Shown: positions 16,113 through 24,968 of the stretch, piece by piece
How positions within the stretch are numbered: position 1 is the stretch's first letter
Layout: each line of letters begins with the position of its first letter
Source of the DNA: a virus
IMG/VR virus record: IMGVR_UViG_3300036846_000895
Location: 1 to 28,508 of that record
Reading direction: 5' to 3' (one strand)
DNA length: 28,508 nucleotides
Position numbers and translations under genes: made by a program
The notes under the pieces: generated by a model
Told to the model about the DNA's origin: nothing
Seen by the model: the letters and a program-made list of their open reading frames with translations, nothing else
Database searches by the model: none

Positions 16113-16209
16113 GTAATGGCCGCCGCGATTCCGTTGGCATCTGCCTCGCAGTCAACGTGATTCAAGCCGAGGCGTTCGTTTCCTGTACCCGCAGACAGGG
16201 GGAAGGTTC

Positions 16210-16779
16210 ATGACTTATACACCTCCGACCGAGGAACCCGAACAGGAACCGCAGTCAGATCCTGCAGCCGAGGAAGAATCTCGGCGTCAGCGTGCTGCGC
16301 GTGAGAAGGCCGAACACGACATGAAGCTCGAGAATCTCATGTTGCGAGCTGGCCTTGATCCTGAGTCGGCAGAACAGCCGATCAACAAGTTGTTCTTTGA
16401 GGGCTACCGGGGCGACCTCACAAGCGAGGCCGTGCTCGAGGCCGCGAAGAGCTACGGGTTGGTTCGGCCACCGGAAGACGGGCCGTCCGGCGATGTTACC
16501 GATCCGGAAGAGCGTCGGCAGACACTGGATCGGCAGGTCGCTTCGGGTGGTGCTAAGCCGGATGCCGAAACTCCCTCGGAGGATCCACGGATCACGGCGC
16601 TCAAGGTCGGGCAGGAAATGCTCGATGCCGGGTCCACGCAGGAAGCAGCATTTGGTCGTGCATTCGACGAGATCGCTGCTGCGGGGTTCGGAGAGAAGGC
16701 CACTGGTCGTGCTCCCGATCCTCGTGCTCAGTGGGATCCTGAGAAGCTCGATCCGCGGAGGCGTGACCTAGGATGGTAG
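16210..16779 (+). CDS. Putative capsid scaffolding protein (189 aa)
   Basis: Acidic, highly charged and helical, with a Glu/Pro-rich start (EEPEQEP) and long charged helices (ESRRQRAAREKAEHDMKLE). These features and its place two genes before the major capsid gene fit a scaffold. AGGGGGAAGG lies before ATG 16210. No protease gene is seen nearby, so a scaffold that leaves intact is possible. Sequence does not identify the family; the call is from composition and synteny. Confidence 0.65.
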   Translation: MTYTPPTEEPEQEPQSDPAAEEESRRQRAAREKAEHDMKLENLMLRAGLDPESAEQPINKLFFEGYRGDLTSEAVLEAAKSYGLVRPPEDGPSGDVTDPEERRQTLDRQVASGGAKPDAETPSEDPRITALKVGQEMLDAGSTQEAAFGRAFDEIAAAGFGEKATGRAPDPRAQWDPEKLDPRRRDLGW

Positions 16780-17129
16780 CTTGTTTTCACGGCTCGCCCG
16801 ATTGGGTGTGCAATGGTGATGATGAGCTTTGCTTCGCTTGCGAGACGGAAATGCACGATCGATTCCATCCCGAGCCGGTCGATGGTTGCCGTGAGTGCAA
16901 GTTCAGAACGATCCAGGTCCATTCGTCCTGTCGAGGGTCGGCGAGAAACAGTATTCCCCCGGAGGGTACAGCAGATCGCAATTCCTGGGAGCGAGGCTTG
17001 GCCCTGGATGCGCGTGGAATGCCTTACCGGGATGCGGCGTCAGGTGCGCTCATCACGGTTAAGCGGTTCGCAGAGAACCGTCATCGGTACGAGGATGCGT
17101 TGCGGCGGAATGCTGCAGGCGCGACATAG
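16773..17129 (+). CDS. Small Cys/His-rich protein before the capsid gene (118 aa)
   Basis: Starts within the end of the scaffold gene; GGAGG lies about 10 nt upstream. The first 53 residues contain six Cys and several His: ACFHG, WVCNG, LCFACETEMHDRFH and CRECKF. This suggests one or two small zinc sites. The second half (NSWERGLALDARGMPYRDAA onward) is basic with no Cys. A DNA- or RNA-binding role, or help in capsid assembly, are possible. No known family recognised. Confidence 0.7.
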   Translation: MVACFHGSPDWVCNGDDELCFACETEMHDRFHPEPVDGCRECKFRTIQVHSSCRGSARNSIPPEGTADRNSWERGLALDARGMPYRDAASGALITVKRFAENRHRYEDALRRNAAGAT

Positions 17130-17142
17130 AAGGAGAAGTTGA

Positions 17143-18276
17143 ATGCCTGCACCAGGCACAGCTCTTTCGTATGATCTCGTAACAGGGATCATGCTTGATA
17201 TGGAAGACCTGATCAATCTGCTCACTCCGACAGACACGCCGATCACCGGCGGCATCGGCGCGGACGGTCGCACCGTGCTCCCCATGGGAGTTGCAACGGA
17301 GAAGAAGGTTGAGTGGCTACACGAAGAGCTGCTCACCCCGAAGTCCCTCAACATCGGCGCGCTCACGAACGTGGCGACAGCGGTGACGGTCTCGACCGGC
17401 CAGGGTCTTCGCTTCGGAGCCGGTGACATCATCATCATCGATGCCGAGTACATGCGCGTTACGTCGATCGCTGCGGATGTCCTTACGGTTGTCCGTGCCT
17501 ACGGCGGCTCGACGGCGGTGGCCCACAACGACCAGGCCGTGGTCCTGAACTTGGGCCAGGCGCTTGGTGAGGGTTCCGACCCGAACCCGGCTCGGTGGGT
17601 GGACCGGACAGGCCAATACAACCTCACGCAGATCTTCGGTCCGACTGCCATCCAGGTGTCGGGCACGGAGAACGTCGTGCGGAAGTACGGCCTCGGCGGC
17701 ACGACCGAGTTCCAACACCAAGTTGCGAACCGGACCAAGGAGCAATGGATCACCCTCGAGCAGGCTCTGCTTTATGGTGTTCGTGCTGACGACACGTCGA
17801 ACAAGTGGCGGACGATGGGCGGCCTCGCCTACTTCCTCACTACTGGCAATGGCTCGGTGATCGACTCGGCTACGACGACATTCGCAGAGTCGGCGCTGTT
17901 GGCGATGCTCCAAGCGTGCTACGACAACGGCGGTTCTCCCGATCGTGCGATCATGGGGTCCAAGAACAAGCGTCTTGCCTCCGGCTTCACGTCCTCGGGT
18001 CAGATCCAGGTGATGCGTCCCGACGACGTGCGTGGCACGGTGGTCGACTACTTCGACTCCGACTTCGGTCGGATCTCGTTGATCCTCGACCGTTGGTGCC
18101 GGACAGCCGACGTATTTGTCTTCGAGCGTGAGCAGACGCAGATCACGACGTTGCGTCCGCTGGTGTTCGAGATGCTGGCCAAGACCGGCGACTCGATCAA
18201 GGGCCAAATCGTGAGCGAGAAGACGATGAAGGTCCGGCGCTTCCCGCACGCTGGTCGATTCACCGCTCTTACCTGA
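17143..18276 (+). CDS. Major capsid protein, SU10-like (DUF5309 type)
   Basis: 377 aa. Builds the icosahedral shell in the HK97-like fold. The N-terminal pattern with LINLLTPTDTPITGGIG and the later TLEQALLYG, DRWCRTADVFVFE and KTGDSIKGQIVSEKTM (with SIKGQIVSE near the end) match the style of SU10-type capsid proteins. An inserted β-module around residues 76-135 ends in VVRAYGGSTAVAHN and also occurs in two tail proteins of this window. A strong AGAAGGAG precedes ATG 17143. Codon use is visibly richer in C at third positions than in neighbouring genes, as expected for the most expressed protein. A 12-bp hairpin follows the stop. Confidence 0.88.
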   Translation: MPAPGTALSYDLVTGIMLDMEDLINLLTPTDTPITGGIGADGRTVLPMGVATEKKVEWLHEELLTPKSLNIGALTNVATAVTVSTGQGLRFGAGDIIIIDAEYMRVTSIAADVLTVVRAYGGSTAVAHNDQAVVLNLGQALGEGSDPNPARWVDRTGQYNLTQIFGPTAIQVSGTENVVRKYGLGGTTEFQHQVANRTKEQWITLEQALLYGVRADDTSNKWRTMGGLAYFLTTGNGSVIDSATTTFAESALLAMLQACYDNGGSPDRAIMGSKNKRLASGFTSSGQIQVMRPDDVRGTVVDYFDSDFGRISLILDRWCRTADVFVFEREQTQITTLRPLVFEMLAKTGDSIKGQIVSEKTMKVRRFPHAGRFTALT

Positions 18277-18297
18277 TCGCTCGGCGGCGACTGCCTG

Positions 18298-18334
18298 CGA
18301 GGGGTGGAGTTCGGTGGAAGTGCTCTGCCCCTCG
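18298..18334 (+). terminator. Strong hairpin after the capsid gene
   Basis: Arms 18298-18309 and 18323-18334 form a 12-bp RNA stem (ten Watson-Crick pairs, two G·U) around a 13-nt loop, 21 nt after the capsid stop. No U-tract follows. It may be a partial terminator or a stabiliser that keeps capsid message high relative to downstream genes. The ribosome-binding site of the next gene lies just after it. Confidence 0.55.
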
Positions 18335-18351
18335 TATGCGGAAGGAGAAAC

Positions 18352-18639
18352 ATGGACCTCGGTTACACGGTTACGACGCCGGTGACAGCGGGTGGTGTCC
18401 AAGCTGCGATGCCTGCAGGATCTGGATACTGCGGGATGGTTGCCAATGCGGCGGCTGCGGCGACCGTCGAGATTCGCGATGGGAGCGCAACCGGCACGCT
18501 TATCGACGTACTACTTATGGCAGCTGCGGGAGCGTACACGACGTTCTTCGGTCCAGCGCCGCTCTACGTGAACGGGAAGATCTTCGTCAACGTAGTGTCT
18601 GGGACACTACCGGCGTCGATGTCCATCCGGTGGCGATGA
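18352..18639 (+). CDS. Small β-rich virion protein, decoration/fibre candidate (95 aa)
   Basis: ATG 18352 has AGGAG four bases upstream, preferred to the in-frame ATG at 18304 which lies inside the hairpin. The product is hydrophobic, Ala/Gly/Val-rich and β-like (VEIRDGSATGTLIDVLLMAAAGAYTTFFGP split by turns), ending SMSIRWR. It directly follows the capsid gene, where decoration or head-fibre proteins are common. No family recognised with certainty. Confidence 0.72.
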   Translation: MDLGYTVTTPVTAGGVQAAMPAGSGYCGMVANAAAAATVEIRDGSATGTLIDVLLMAAAGAYTTFFGPAPLYVNGKIFVNVVSGTLPASMSIRWR

Positions 18640-18767
18640 GGGCCGGTGGCCAGAGCCGCCCGTCCTGAACAGCGGGACGGTCCTAGGAGCGCTCGGGGTA
18701 AACCAGGCCGTGGGCACCGGGCCTCGGTGCCAGTGGAGACAGCGGGTTTACGGGAGAGCCACGGTCG
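18640..18767. other. 128-bp intergenic gap before the fibre gene
   Basis: No start with a good ribosome-binding site and no convincing promoter seen. It contains a modest inverted repeat (CCGTCC with GGACGG near 18660-18680) and GGGAGAG just before ATG 18768. It may be a leader or weak terminator for the fibre gene. Confidence 0.4.
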
Positions 18768-20114
18768 ATGACAGACCGAGAGATGCCTCCTCCCCACACT
18801 CACTTTTGGGTCGATATTGTCGATCCTCAGGGTGGCGGTGGATCGCCTCTTCCGCCTCAAGCGGGGAATGCGGGCGAGTTCCTGCAGACCGATGGGACCA
18901 ATTCATCGTGGGAACCGGTGCCACCGGGACCTACAGGTCCACAGGGACCGGCAGGTTCGACAGGTGCGACCGGCGCTCAGGGTCCGCAGGGACCGCAGGG
19001 CAATCCAGGTGCCACAGGCGCTACAGGACCGCAAGGTCCGATAGGCCCAGCTTCGACTGTCCCAGGACCGCAGGGTCCAGCGGGTCCCACAGGACCGACA
19101 GGAACCACAGGTGCTGCTGGTCCGACAGGTCCGACAGGTCCGGGCGTTCCAGCTGGCGGTACACCCGGACAGCATCTCATCAAGAACTCGGGGACCGACT
19201 ACGATACGGTTTGGGATTCTTCAGTCGACATCCAAGAATTCTACGCAGCAGGCACGTATACCTGGACTAAACCCCCCGGCGCAAAATTGGTACGGATTCA
19301 AATGACCGGCGCGGGTGGCGGTGGGGGGGCAGGCGGGAAGGCTCCAGCTTCGACAGGTGCTGAGGGTGGGGGCGGCGGAGCAGGTGGAAGCGCTCTCGAT
19401 GCCGTGTTCGCCGCCTCCGACTTGAACGCGACCGAGACTGTTGTGGTAGGTGTCGGGGGACCGGGAGCTGCAGGTGTCACTGCAACAGGGAAAGGCAACG
19501 ACGGAACAGTCGGCACGCCCTCGACGGTGACAATCAAAGGCACGGTTCGGTTGTATGCGAGTGGTGGTGGAGGCGGAAATGGCGGAAACTCGGGAGTGAC
19601 GACGGCGACGACTGCGGGTGGACCTGCTGGAGTGGGTATGTTCTTTGGCGCGGCGGGAGGTATGGGTGCTACAGTCAATGCTAACGCTGTCTCGGGCTAT
19701 GGAGGAATAGCCTCAGGAACGTTCTTGGTCGGGGGCGGAGGCGGTGGCGGAGGTGGTGTTACCAATGCGAATGCATACAACACCGCGGCGGGTGGTGGAT
19801 CTGGCTCATATGGATGGTCTGGAGTAAATGGGGGCGGCGCTGTCGGTGGTGGAGCGGGAGGCCAAGGTGTTAATGGAGCACCGGCCAACTCGCCAGGTAC
19901 GTCCTTTGTTCCCAACTCGATGCTCGCTGGCGGTGGAGGAGGCGGGGGCGGTGGACGTGCTTCTGCTGGTAGTGGGGGTAATGGTGGAAATGGTGCTCTT
20001 GCAGGCGGTGGCGGCGGTGGTGGCGGCAATGGAATGGGCGCGTCCGGCACCAACAAAAGCGGAGATGGCGGGACCGGGGCAGCGGGCAGTGTTCTCATCA
20101 TAACCTGGCGATGA
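18768..20114 (+). CDS. Tail fibre/adhesin with collagen-like and polyglycine regions (448 aa)
   Basis: Short N-terminal attachment part, then a run of about two dozen Gly-X-Y triplets (residues about 45-125, such as [16 protein letters not shown]) that should form a collagen-like triple helix. A short linker follows ([17 protein letters not shown]). The second half begins [18 protein letters not shown], a known opening of phage glycine-rich domains, and continues with many GGGGGG-type runs to the end. Such polyglycine-rich tips act as receptor-binding modules in some phages (the S16 gp38 adhesin is a precedent). Start preceded by GGGAGAG. The last residues ITWR are typical of these domains. 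Confidence 0.88.
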   Translation: MTDREMPPPHTHFWVDIVDPQGGGGSPLPPQAGNAGEFLQTDGTNSSWEPVPPGPTGPQGPAGSTGATGAQGPQGPQGNPGATGATGPQGPIGPASTVPGPQGPAGPTGPTGTTGAAGPTGPTGPGVPAGGTPGQHLIKNSGTDYDTVWDSSVDIQEFYAAGTYTWTKPPGAKLVRIQMTGAGGGGGAGGKAPASTGAEGGGGGAGGSALDAVFAASDLNATETVVVGVGGPGAAGVTATGKGNDGTVGTPSTVTIKGTVRLYASGGGGGNGGNSGVTTATTAGGPAGVGMFFGAAGGMGATVNANAVSGYGGIASGTFLVGGGGGGGGGVTNANAYNTAAGGGSGSYGWSGVNGGGAVGGGAGGQGVNGAPANSPGTSFVPNSMLAGGGGGGGGGRASAGSGGNGGNGALAGGGGGGGGNGMGASGTNKSGDGGTGAAGSVLIITWR

Positions 20115-20128
20115 AGTCCTCTTTGGGA

Positions 20129-20157
20129 TTGCAGCCTGCTGGCTGACGTGTTAGGCT
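20129..20157 (+). promoter_or_regulatory. Putative promoter before the connector gene
   Basis: TTGCAG (20129-20134), 17 bp, TAGGCT (20152-20157): a -35/-10 pair of the same style as the one at 16040-16067. The spacer holds the inverted repeat CAGCC/GGCTG. The start would fall at about 20164, within the AGGAGG ribosome-binding site (20163-20168), which makes a functional promoter doubtful. Confidence 0.25.
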
Positions 20158-20172
20158 GGCATAGGAGGCCGC

Positions 20173-21066
20173 ATGCTGATCCAAGAGCTGATCGATGACT
20201 TGCTCAACGAGACGTTGCTCGGCACCTATCGTGCGCACTTCAACCAGCTCCTGAATCCGATATCTGATACGGATTCAGTCCTTACGGTGATTCATCCCTT
20301 CGCCGGAGTAGGCGATGGTTCCTATCTGGAAATCGAACAGGAACTCATGTATGTGGTTCCCAAGGGGATCAACCAGACAGCCAAGACAGCAGTCGTCATC
20401 CGGGGAGTCCGAGGAACGACGGCTGTCCCCCATGTAGCCAATCTCGGGGTTTCGCTTAACCCGCGATTCGCTCGATCGGTCATTCTCGCCTCGATGCAAG
20501 AAGAAGCCAGATCATGGCCGATTTCCATGTTTCAGGTGCAACAGATCGACATATCTCTGCCAGCATCGGTTTCATCGATTGACCTGGCGACTGCTTTGGA
20601 CAGCGATAAGATCATTCGCACGGTACGGGTGTGGAGACGAGCAGACGATCCTGACGTGAATCGCTGGATTCCACTGAATGGTTGGCGCTTTGAAAAAGAC
20701 CTGTTCCAGGCAGGATCCGCTGATCTCTTTTTGGCCAAGATCTACGACCAGGGACGAGAAATTCGTATTCTGGTTGCCCTTCCATTTGATGATCCGGCAG
20801 GATGGACCGAATTGTCACCACTTAGTGATTCGGGGATTCCTGATTCAGCTGCTGACGTACTTAAGTATGGCGCAGCCTGGCGGTTGATCACAGGACGTGA
20901 GGCTCGTCGGCTTTTCACTGAAATCGAGAGCGAGGGCCGCAATTCGCAAGAGGTTCCAGCGGGGACTAATCTCGCACTCGGGCGGAACTTGAAGCTCGTG
21001 CGTGACGGTCGGCTGGCTGAGGAAATCTCGCGGCTGCGCTCGCTATACGGAGTGTATGGCCGATGA
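20173..21066 (+). CDS. Head-tail connector/tail adaptor-like protein (297 aa)
   Basis: AGGAGG is five bases before ATG 20173. N-terminus LIQELIDDLLNETLLGTYR is helical. A β-module with VVIRGVRGTTAVPHVANLG (about residues 74-92) shares its pattern with the capsid and second fibre proteins. The C-terminal half contains VLKYGAAWRLITGREARRLF, a helical segment like those in phage adaptor proteins. It is followed at an ATGA overlap by the nozzle-like gene. A T7 gp11-like adaptor role is inferred from order and length, not from a diagnostic motif. Confidence 0.65.
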   Translation: MLIQELIDDLLNETLLGTYRAHFNQLLNPISDTDSVLTVIHPFAGVGDGSYLEIEQELMYVVPKGINQTAKTAVVIRGVRGTTAVPHVANLGVSLNPRFARSVILASMQEEARSWPISMFQVQQIDISLPASVSSIDLATALDSDKIIRTVRVWRRADDPDVNRWIPLNGWRFEKDLFQAGSADLFLAKIYDQGREIRILVALPFDDPAGWTELSPLSDSGIPDSAADVLKYGAAWRLITGREARRLFTEIESEGRNSQEVPAGTNLALGRNLKLVRDGRLAEEISRLRSLYGVYGR

Positions 21067-22964
21067 CTCTTGTTCCTCCGATGGGGATTTCTGAGCCATT
21101 CGATGCTCCGTTCCATGGTGGCGAGGTTGTCATCTCTCAGGAGGAGATGTGGCCACTACCGATTTCGATCGGAGGCCGTCGCTACATCTGTGAGTGGGAG
21201 GGCTTTCAGCGTCAGACAGTCAGTCCGTTCCGGGAAGCTCGAGATTCCAATGCTCTCCCCGGTGAGCAGACACTCAATCCACTTGGAGCATGGAAGCGTA
21301 CCAGAAGTGACTGGTCGCTGGGTGCAGGACAAGTCTGGGCTGACCGAGCGCTCGAGCCGTTCAACGTCCGTATCGAGATTGAACCACGGCAGTTCTACAA
21401 GTCCAAAGGTATCGATCCGTGGACACCGAACGCGATCACGCTGCTGCCTGACACGCAGTTGGCGATTGCGTCCATCAATTCGCTCAAGCTTGTGTCGCTC
21501 GGATCTTGGTTGTATTTCCTCGATGGCAACACTCTCAAACGGACATCCAACCCAGACGCGACGACCCCGACCGTTGCGACGTTGACGGGGCTGACCGGAA
21601 CAATCAAAGATTTTACTACCGACGGCCAGCGGGTCTACATCTCCACCACGACGGGGATGTTTGTAAGTGACTCGTCAGTAATCACCTGTACAGCGCTTCC
21701 TGGTGCAGCAGCGACGTACTCGCCAGCGATTGTACAATGGGCAAACGGTTGGCTGTGGGGATGCGATGCAAACAAGATTCGTGAGGTTCGCGCCGACGGC
21801 ACAGTCAACCTGATCTTCACCCATCTGAACGCGAATTTCACTTTTGCTGCCATCACAGGGAGTCCTGGATTCTCGTACTTCGCCGGACAGAGCGCCGATG
21901 TCAACGAGATTTATCGGGTCGGCACCAAGACAGACGGGACTCTGGGACCAGGAATCTACTCAGGATCGGTTCCCAAGGGGTTCTCGGTTCGAGCGCTTGG
22001 CTATTACGGGTCATTCGTTCTGGTTTGCGCATCCAATGGGTTTCATCTTGCAGCGATTGCAGGAGATGGCTCGCTCAGTATTTCTCCGGTCATCGACACA
22101 AGCAGCGACGTTCGATGCTGCATCCCCGAGGGCAAGTACGTTTGGTTCGGTTGGACTGCGTACGACTCGACGAGTACGGGCCTCGGACGGGTTGATCTTT
22201 CTTCCTTCTCTGACATAGATAACTTGGTCCCGGCCTGGGCCACTGACCTGATGTACACGAATCAGGGTCAAGTCACTTCGGTCGCTCGATATAACCGGAA
22301 AACCTACTTCGCGATCGCGGGGGTGGGAATCGTCCGGCAACATGCGACCAATAAGGTGCCGCAGGGCCAGCTCGATATGGGCCGGTTTCGGTGGGGGACA
22401 TACGAACCGAAGGCATGGATTGGCATAGAAATCGTGTCGGATCCGCTAGCTGGAAACACCGATGGGATTATCTCGGCTACTGTGCTTGACGATACAACTG
22501 CTATAAGCTCGGTGGGACAGCGAGGTCCAGGCAATGCCTCAACTGGCATCGGACGGGCATACGGCTTGGGAATCGTCAGCGAGACGCACGACTGGTACGA
22601 GCCGACCCTCATCCTCAGTCGTCCTCCATCCAATGCTGCGGTTGCACCGATTGTTAGGCGCGTTTCTTTACGGGCACTCCCCACGCCGATGTTGCTCGAG
22701 CAGTTCACGATTCCAATCAAGATGTCGGAGACCATTCTGAGTCAGACACAGGAAGGTCAGGATATTAGTTACGTCACCTATGCCGAGTACAACTTCCTGC
22801 AGAGTCTTATCTTGGAAGGCAAGATTGTCACGTTCCAGTTGGGATTGGAGCAATTCTTGGTCACGGTGCGTGAGATTACTTGGGATAAGGTTTGGGGAAT
22901 GAACTCTAACCGTTCCAGCGTTGAGGGTATAATCACGGTGTCCCTCGTTACAGCGGAGTACTAA
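21063..22964 (+). CDS. Tail nozzle/hub-like protein with β-propeller-like middle (633 aa)
   Basis: Starts by ATGA overlap with the connector. The middle (about residues 125-420) contains repeated short blades with WLYFLDGNTLKR, YISTTTGMFVSD and YVWFGWTAYDS, which suggests a β-propeller. The C-terminal 130 residues (ETHDWYEPTLILSRP onward) are β-rich with YAEYNFLQSLILEGK. Podovirus nozzle proteins (T7 gp12 type) have a β-propeller, so this role is plausible. A minor tail protein or a host-surface-binding tail hub is the alternative. No enzymatic motif seen. Confidence 0.65.
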   Translation: MTLVPPMGISEPFDAPFHGGEVVISQEEMWPLPISIGGRRYICEWEGFQRQTVSPFREARDSNALPGEQTLNPLGAWKRTRSDWSLGAGQVWADRALEPFNVRIEIEPRQFYKSKGIDPWTPNAITLLPDTQLAIASINSLKLVSLGSWLYFLDGNTLKRTSNPDATTPTVATLTGLTGTIKDFTTDGQRVYISTTTGMFVSDSSVITCTALPGAAATYSPAIVQWANGWLWGCDANKIREVRADGTVNLIFTHLNANFTFAAITGSPGFSYFAGQSADVNEIYRVGTKTDGTLGPGIYSGSVPKGFSVRALGYYGSFVLVCASNGFHLAAIAGDGSLSISPVIDTSSDVRCCIPEGKYVWFGWTAYDSTSTGLGRVDLSSFSDIDNLVPAWATDLMYTNQGQVTSVARYNRKTYFAIAGVGIVRQHATNKVPQGQLDMGRFRWGTYEPKAWIGIEIVSDPLAGNTDGIISATVLDDTTAISSVGQRGPGNASTGIGRAYGLGIVSETHDWYEPTLILSRPPSNAAVAPIVRRVSLRALPTPMLLEQFTIPIKMSETILSQTQEGQDISYVTYAEYNFLQSLILEGKIVTFQLGLEQFLVTVREITWDKVWGMNSNRSSVEGIITVSLVTAEY

Positions 22965-22965
22965 C

Positions 22966-24240
22966 ATGCCTGGACGCAAGGAATACCGAGGCGGCGCGGG
23001 GATTATTACGCTTAACACCGCCATCAACGCCGCCTCTACAAACTGTCAGGCCGACGGAACGGTGACTGGTTGGCCGACGGGCGTGTCGTATCCGTTTGTC
23101 ATTCGGATCGATCCTGGGTTGGCCAACGAAGAGAAGATCCTCTGCACCTCCCTAACTGCAGGAACTCCGAACACGATCGCATTCACGCAGCGCGGGTATG
23201 ACGGAACCTCTGCGGCTGCGCATGGTGTGGGTGCACAGATTCAACACTGCGAGGACGCGGACTCCTTCGACACATTCGCTGATCACGTGTTCAACACGGC
23301 GAGGGACGACCACACCCAATACCTGCGGACCGACGGCTCGCGTCCTCCGACCAACGTAGCGGGGATGACGGGTACGCCAGTCGGTGTGGGAACAGCGATC
23401 GCCCCAGGATCTTCAAACCTGCTGGTTCGTGCTGATCACGTGCACAAGCTGAATGACGGGGCGATCAATCTGTCGTCCATGTTCGCAGCAGGAGTGGTGG
23501 ACTCGGCCGCCATCAAGAATCTGGCGGTGGTAAACGGGGACATCGCAGATGCGACCATCACGGCAGGCAAGCTCGTCAATAACACGTTGACAGCATTGCA
23601 GATTGCACCGGGGGCGATCACGTCGAACGAGCTTCTCGACGGGACGATCGCACTGGCCGATTTCAGTGAGACCGGCTATCGAGTTGTCCACACGTGCACG
23701 TCCTCGACTCGACCGGCTAGTCCATCTCCCGGTGATATGATCTGGGAGACCGACACCCACAAGTTTCTTATTTATCAGACGACAACCACCGGCTGGACCC
23801 CGCCGTGGAACATGGCGTGGGGCGAGTACGGTTCGGCCACCAAGACAACCGACCAGCTCGGCATCACAGGCATCACGGCGGTTACCTCCCTTTCCGTCAC
23901 CGGCATAACCGTAGTCGGCAATCGGGCTACTGACATCGAATTGATCATGCCGTTGTTGATGAAAGGAACGGTGCTTGATGGTGACATTAAAGTATGGATC
24001 TATGTCGATGCCGGAGCGTTCCGGCAGACCATCTTCAATCAATCGATTCCGGCTGGGAAGCGAGCATCTGTCAGCGGGCGTATGCGGATCAACCTGGCGG
24101 CTGGCTCTCATGACTTCACCGTTCAGGCACTCTCGACAGCGGGAAGTGTGGACATCAACTGCACCACACTTGCAAATGGTGACCCAGGTCCGGCCGTACT
24201 AACCGTCAGTGATGGTGGTCCGGCGGCGAATCCGATCTGA
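22966..24240 (+). CDS. Second tail fibre-like protein (424 aa)
   Basis: GGAG lies shortly before ATG 22966. It opens with GGAGIITLNTAINAAST and holds the shared β-module ending FTQRGYDGTSAAAHGVG (about residues 69-86). DDHTQYLRTDGSR follows, then NLLVRADHVHKLNDGAI, a fibre signature common in phages ('DDH.QYL.TDG' and 'VRADHVH'). The C-terminal part is β-rich (a putative binding domain around GITAVTSLSVTGITVVG). It is the last virion gene before the endolysin. Likely a receptor-binding or fibre-tip protein. Confidence 0.8.
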   Translation: MPGRKEYRGGAGIITLNTAINAASTNCQADGTVTGWPTGVSYPFVIRIDPGLANEEKILCTSLTAGTPNTIAFTQRGYDGTSAAAHGVGAQIQHCEDADSFDTFADHVFNTARDDHTQYLRTDGSRPPTNVAGMTGTPVGVGTAIAPGSSNLLVRADHVHKLNDGAINLSSMFAAGVVDSAAIKNLAVVNGDIADATITAGKLVNNTLTALQIAPGAITSNELLDGTIALADFSETGYRVVHTCTSSTRPASPSPGDMIWETDTHKFLIYQTTTTGWTPPWNMAWGEYGSATKTTDQLGITGITAVTSLSVTGITVVGNRATDIELIMPLLMKGTVLDGDIKVWIYVDAGAFRQTIFNQSIPAGKRASVSGRMRINLAAGSHDFTVQALSTAGSVDINCTTLANGDPGPAVLTVSDGGPAANPI

Positions 24241-24250
24241 GAGGAGCATC

Positions 24251-24967
24251 ATGGCAGTCACTCGCGTTACAATCCACCACGAAGGCGGAGGCAGTCCTTG
24301 TACAGCCGCTCAATGCGATCGGTTTGGTCATGGCGGCTATTGCTGCGGTATCGGGACCGATACGTTCAGGCGCTGGCGTTCTGCTGCTGACAATTGGGCA
24401 ACGCTCAACTTCAATGGTGAGGACTGGACGCCCTGTTTTAGCGGGAACAGGATGGATGCTTCGGTCACCGACCACGACATCGAAGTGCTGCATGCTGCGT
24501 TCATGGACGCGTACAACCGCGGCGAGGTTACCGCCAAACCCGAGGTCATCGCACACAAGAACTCGCCAGGATCGGCAACTGCGTGTCCCGGCGACCGCTC
24601 AATGGATCGATGGAGCGACATCGAAAACGCGTGTCGGGTGAGCGCTCCACCACAACCCAAACCACCGGAACCGGAGGATGACGTGACCGATCTTGCCAAT
24701 GCGAAAAACCATGACGGACGCCCTGTCATCTTCCAGGTGGGCGGCGACAAGAAACTGTACATGAAGATCCGCGACGCCAAGGGCGGCGACTGGTCCGATT
24801 GGCGCGATCTCACGGACGGCTTCCGCAACTTCGCGACTGTTACCGCGTTCACCAACGATGACCAAAGCATCGAGGTGTGGGTGACGATGGTGGACGGCAA
24901 GTCGTTCAGCCGCCGACAGACGAAGGATTTCGCATCCTGGGAGAAGTGGATCGACCAGACCAGGTGA
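24251..24967 (+). CDS. Endolysin: N-acetylmuramoyl-L-alanine amidase
   Basis: 238 aa from ATG 24251 behind GAGAGGAG; the upstream in-frame start runs through the fibre gene's end. The N-terminal domain is of amidase_2/PGRP type: IHHEG (His9/His10), later AHKNSPGSATACPGD (His102 and Cys112) as zinc ligands. It cuts the bond between muramic acid and the stem peptide. The C-terminal part (about 145-238) has VGGDKKLYMKIRDAKGGDW and a W..W pattern like lectin or wall-binding β-repeats, probably the cell-wall-binding domain. No signal peptide, so a holin is needed for export; two membrane-protein candidates lie downstream. Confidence 0.9.
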   Translation: MAVTRVTIHHEGGGSPCTAAQCDRFGHGGYCCGIGTDTFRRWRSAADNWATLNFNGEDWTPCFSGNRMDASVTDHDIEVLHAAFMDAYNRGEVTAKPEVIAHKNSPGSATACPGDRSMDRWSDIENACRVSAPPQPKPPEPEDDVTDLANAKNHDGRPVIFQVGGDKKLYMKIRDAKGGDWSDWRDLTDGFRNFATVTAFTNDDQSIEVWVTMVDGKSFSRRQTKDFASWEKWIDQTR

Positions 24968-24968
24968 G

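Noticed and set aside
15986-16213. 75-aa rightward open frame across the gap before the scaffold gene
   Set aside because: Starts inside the preceding gene without a ribosome-binding site and crosses the promoter/repeat region; better explained as leader sequence.
18718-18736. Match of 18 of 19 bases to 28364-28382, considered as attachment site or mobile repeat
   Set aside because: The exact core is only 14 bp, which is expected about once by chance in this window, and there are no integrase or flanking repeats.
18900-19145. Short-period repeats considered as a CRISPR array
   Set aside because: They encode Gly-X-Y triplets of the fibre in frame; no spacer-repeat structure.
19298-20101. Pro-rich antisense frames opposite the polyglycine fibre
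   Set aside because: Antisense of glycine codons gives proline-rich frames; no start signals.
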